From positions 1-7,812 of the forward strand of contig DATAYF010000675.1 in NCBI GenBank assembly GCA_036272735.1: a DNA stretch of 7,812 nucleotides, given 5' to 3'. Position 1 is the first letter of the stretch. Each line of letters begins with the position of its first letter. Below are positions 5,799 to 7,812 of this stretch, piece by piece. Made by a program: the position numbers and the translations under genes. The stretch is from DATAYF01 sp036272735. GTDB lineage: Bacteria > Chloroflexota > Ktedonobacteria > Ktedonobacterales > Ktedonobacteraceae. Under the pieces are notes generated by a model that made no database searches, was not told the DNA's origin, and saw nothing but the letters and a program-made list of their open reading frames with translations.

Positions 5799-7391
5799 CT
5801 ACAACGGGATGTTGCCGTGCTTCTTTGGCGGGTTGGTGTCACGCTTATTTTTCAACATCTCTAGCGCATTAATTAGCTTCGTGCGCGTATGGCGCGGCTC
5901 GATCACCTCATCGATATAACCACGACTCGCGGCGATATACGGATTGTTGAACTTCTCGGTGTAGTCGGCAATCAACTCTTTCCGTCGTTGCTCTGGATCA
6001 TCGGCCCGCTCAATATCGTCCTTAAACAAAATATTGACGGCGGCCTCAGCCCCCATCACGGCGATTTCGGCCGTCGGCCAGGCATAGTTAATGTCACCAC
6101 GCACGTGCTTGCTGCTCATCACATCGTAGGCCCCACCGTAGGCTTTGCGTGTAATCACAGTAATCTTCGGCACGGTCGCTTCGCAATAGGCAAAGAGCAG
6201 TTTAGCTCCGTGACGAATAACACCATTGTGCTCCTGGCCAGTTCCAGGCAAGAAGCCAGGCACATCTTCAAAAGTGATAATGGGAATATTAAAGCAATCG
6301 CAGAAGCGCACAAAACGCGCGGCCTTATCCGAAGCATTGATATCGAGCACGCCCGCCAGCGAGCGCGGCTGCTGAGCCACGATACCGACCGGTCGACCGT
6401 TCAAACGAGCGAAGCCAACGACGATATTCTGCGCAAAATGCTCGTGCACCTCGAAAAACTCACCATCATCCACCACCAGGTTCAGCACCGCCTTCATATC
6501 ATAGGGCTTGTTGGGGTTATCGGGGATAATGCTATTCAGTGCCTCTTCGCTGCGTGTGGGCGAATCGACAGGCGTCACCAGCGGGGGATCTTCCAAATTG
6601 TTGAGTGGCAAATAGCTCATCAAGTGGCGCAGCATGCGCAAACAATCGGGCTCGCTAGCACAGGCAAAATGGGCCACTCCACTTTTCTGGCTATGCACCT
6701 TGGCCCCACCCAGTTCTTCAAAGGTCACATCCTCGTGCGTCACGGATTTGACGACGTTTGGTCCGGTGACGAACATGTGGCTGGTCTCTTCGACCATAAA
6801 GATGAAATCAGTGATGGCAGGCGAGTAGACAGCCCCACCCGCGCAAGGTCCCAGCACGGCCGATATTTGCGGCACGACGCCCGAGGCCAGTGTGTTGCGT
6901 AAGAAGATGTCGGCATACGCGCCCAGGCTCACTACGCCCTCCTGAATACGCGCACCGCCCGAGTCGTTCAGCCCGATTACCGGGGCGCCATTTTTGATCG
7001 CCAGGTCCATTACCTTACAAATTTTTTCGGCATGCGCCTCGGATAGTGAACCGCCAAAGACAGTGAAATCTTGCGAGAAGACGTAGACGAGTCGCCCATC
7101 GATCTGCCCATAGCCGGTCACCACGCCATCGCCGGGTATCTTCTGCTCATCCAGGCCAAAGGCGGTGGTGCGATGCGTTACGAACATATCAAGTTCGTTG
7201 AATGTGCCGGAGTCTAGCAATAAATCGAGGCGTTCGCGGGCCGTAAGCTTGCCTTTTTTATGTTGCGCTTCGATGCGCCTGAGACCGCCGCCAAGCATTG
7301 CCTCATCACGTAACGCGTGCAGTTCGTTTATTTTTTCCTGCGCGCCTTTGCCTTCGGTTGTCTCTTGTGAGCTGCGTTCACTAGTGGTCAT
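5799..7391 (-). CDS. pccB: Propionyl-CoA carboxylase carboxyltransferase (beta) subunit
   Basis: This 530-residue biotin-dependent carboxyltransferase moves the carboxyl group from carboxybiotin to propionyl-CoA, giving (S)-methylmalonyl-CoA. It works in the cytoplasm as a complex with a biotin carboxylase/biotin carrier subunit, which is not encoded here. It has two crotonase-fold halves, with oxyanion-hole glycines in NDSGGARIQEG (142-152), PCAGGAVYSP (182-191) and KAYGGAYDVMSSKH (416-429). In that last motif D423 is the position that in Streptomyces PccB marks propionyl-CoA preference, whereas acetyl-CoA carboxylases tend to carry Ile. FEDVPGFLPGTGQE (374-387) and the C-terminal KKHGNIPL are also family-typical, and the length is normal. 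The ATG at 7391 is chosen because GGAGAG lies 9 nt upstream. A TTG at 7418 would add nine residues without a ribosome binding site. Methylmalonyl-CoA decarboxylase alpha subunits share the sequence family, but no decarboxylase membrane subunits are visible. The gene is convergent to mce and probably has its own promoter. Confidence 0.95.
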   Translation of the reverse strand: MTTSERSSQETTEGKGAQEKINELHALRDEAMLGGGLRRIEAQHKKGKLTARERLDLLLDSGTFNELDMFVTHRTTAFGLDEQKIPGDGVVTGYGQIDGRLVYVFSQDFTVFGGSLSEAHAEKICKVMDLAIKNGAPVIGLNDSGGARIQEGVVSLGAYADIFLRNTLASGVVPQISAVLGPCAGGAVYSPAITDFIFMVEETSHMFVTGPNVVKSVTHEDVTFEELGGAKVHSQKSGVAHFACASEPDCLRMLRHLMSYLPLNNLEDPPLVTPVDSPTRSEEALNSIIPDNPNKPYDMKAVLNLVVDDGEFFEVHEHFAQNIVVGFARLNGRPVGIVAQQPRSLAGVLDINASDKAARFVRFCDCFNIPIITFEDVPGFLPGTGQEHNGVIRHGAKLLFAYCEATVPKITVITRKAYGGAYDVMSSKHVRGDINYAWPTAEIAVMGAEAAVNILFKDDIERADDPEQRRKELIADYTEKFNNPYIAASRGYIDEVIEPRHTRTKLINALEMLKNKRDTNPPKKHGNIPL

Positions 7392-7400
7392 TGCTCTACA

Positions 7401-7406
7401 CTCTCC
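7401..7406 (-). promoter_or_regulatory. Ribosome binding site deciding the pccB start
   Basis: GGAGAG on the minus strand lies 9 nt before the ATG at 7391. It falls inside the extension implied by the alternative TTG start at 7418, so 7391 is favoured. Confidence 0.6.
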
Positions 7407-7437
7407 ATTGATTGACAAAAAATAGTGCTACGCTGCC

Positions 7438-7467
7438 AGTATAGCACATACCTAAGCTCAAATGACA
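7438..7467 (-). promoter_or_regulatory. Extended -10 promoter of pccB
   Basis: On the minus strand, TGCTATACT (7446-7438) is an extended -10 element, with TATACT preceded by TG one base away. Only a poor -35 candidate, TGTCAT (7467-7462), is present at an 18-bp spacing, which is acceptable for an extended -10 promoter. The predicted transcription start near 7431 gives a leader of about 40 nt. Confidence 0.5.
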
Positions 7468-7661
7468 GCAAACCTCTCAAGCGGCTCTATAGCTTAATCT
7501 ACCGGACGTCCCCCCACGTAACATAGTTCATATCAGTTCAACAAAATCCCCTTCAGTCAAGCCCATAAGGTGTCAATTCAGGTGTCAAAAAATTATCCTA
7601 TAGCTATGCTTTTAACTTAGACGACAAGCGTTACGAATGCACTGGAATAGGCATAAAAAAA
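7444..7661. other. AT-rich intergenic region upstream of pccB
   Basis: No ORF with a credible ribosome binding site is visible on either strand. Apart from the upstream end of the pccB promoter, it holds a 9-bp tandem direct repeat (7568-7588) and an A-run at 7655-7661. TATCCTA (7594-7600) and TAGGATA (7663-7669) form a weak 7-bp inverted repeat. Confidence 0.5.
7568..7588. repeat. Tandem direct repeat AGGTGTCAA, 12-bp period
   Basis: AGGTGTCAA occurs at 7568-7576 and again at 7580-7588, separated by TTC. The spacing is slightly more than one helical turn. It may be a tandem binding site or the remnant of a transposon end. No adjacent gene supports either choice. Confidence 0.5.
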
Positions 7662-7680
7662 CTAGGATAGCAAGCCTATC
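7655..7680 (-). terminator. Weak terminator-like stem with T-run
   Basis: On the minus strand, GATAG, loop GCTTG and CTATC (7680-7666) are followed after CTAG by seven Ts (7661-7655). The stem is only 5 bp and overlaps the last codons of the possible partial gene, so this is weak evidence of a transcript end. Confidence 0.3.
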
Positions 7681-7811
7681 TCGCTGCTCTGGATGTAAAT
7701 CCCAACATTATTCTGGCAAAAATCCAAAATCACTTGCGAGATACTATCCGTCATCTGTTCTGAGGACACCGTTGTCGCCTCCTCCTGGTCCCTGGACCTG
7801 GCAGCCCACTT
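7662..7811 (-). CDS. Possible C-terminal end of an unidentified protein, cut by the window edge
   Basis: One minus-strand frame stays open from the window edge for 49 codons to a TAG at 7664-7662. The other two minus frames close within about 25 codons. The translation is hydrophilic at first (DQEEATTVSSEQMTDS) and then mixed (QVILDFCQNNVGIYIQSSEI). I do not recognise a family. The stop is followed by seven Ts on that strand (7661-7655), and a short 5-bp stem (7666-7670 with 7676-7680) lies just before it, which would suit a gene end. An open frame of this length can easily arise by chance, and a plus-strand frame here is also open. Confidence 0.28.
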   Translation of the reverse strand, partial: KWAARSRDQEEATTVSSEQMTDSISQVILDFCQNNVGIYIQSSEIGLLS

Positions 7812-7812
7812 G

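Noticed and set aside
5889..6902. Long plus-strand open frame of 337 codons opposite pccB
   Set aside because: It is an antisense shadow of a well-supported carboxyltransferase gene, with no ribosome binding site or recognisable domain.
7412..7445. Plus-strand promoter from TTGACA (7412-7417) to TATAGC (7440-7445)
   Set aside because: The spacer is 22 bp, too long, and no plus-strand gene follows.
7637..7812. Plus-strand open frame from ATG 7637 to the edge, with a CSGC motif
   Set aside because: There is no ribosome binding site, the composition is odd (basic, then proline-rich) and no family match was recognised. The single CxxC is not enough to call a zinc finger.

Overview
The window looks like a piece of a bacterial chromosome, most likely from a Ktedonobacteria-type Chloroflexota. 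That guess rests on the very long zinc-ribbon/cyclase/ATPase/TPR protein, the propionyl-CoA carboxylase and methylmalonyl-CoA epimerase genes, and moderate GC content. It is inference, because no rRNA or other phylogenetic marker is present.

Layout from left to right. Positions 1-300 hold no convincing protein gene. They contain a series of strong hairpins ending in a C4/G4 stem that resembles the right end of an IS200/IS605-type element, including the omega-RNA region of a TnpB gene. Positions 309-451 form a compact nested palindromic repeat built on the heptamer GTGTCGG. It sits just beyond the end of a 4-kb minus-strand gene (468-4523). That gene encodes a double zinc ribbon, a class III nucleotide cyclase domain, a STAND/AAA-type ATPase and a long TPR region. 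A 224-bp divergent intergenic region (4524-4747) carries a good sigma-70-type promoter for a plus-strand pair: a DUF402 protein (4748-5308) and methylmalonyl-CoA epimerase (5340-5747). A perfect 14-bp stem-loop (5747-5791) separates this pair from a convergent minus-strand gene for the carboxyltransferase (beta) subunit of propionyl-CoA carboxylase (5799-7391). Its extended -10 promoter lies at about 7438-7446. The last 370 bases are AT-richer and mostly non-coding. They hold a 9-bp tandem direct repeat and possibly the C-terminal end of a further minus-strand gene cut by the window edge.

Functionally, the carboxyltransferase and the epimerase catalyse consecutive steps of propionyl-CoA to methylmalonyl-CoA conversion. 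PccB makes (S)-methylmalonyl-CoA, and the epimerase converts it to the (R) form used by methylmalonyl-CoA mutase. The biotin carboxylase/biotin carrier subunit and the mutase are not in the window. The DUF402 gene is probably co-transcribed with the epimerase, but the usual metal site of the family appears partly lost. The cyclase/STAND/TPR protein is probably a cytoplasmic signalling or regulatory protein, with no visible link to the metabolic genes beyond adjacency.

The most interesting items are the possible omega-RNA/IS end, the nested GTGTCGG repeat, the unusual leucine at the cyclase base-recognition position, and the degenerate DUF402 protein paired with the epimerase. I do not see a convincing entirely new system.
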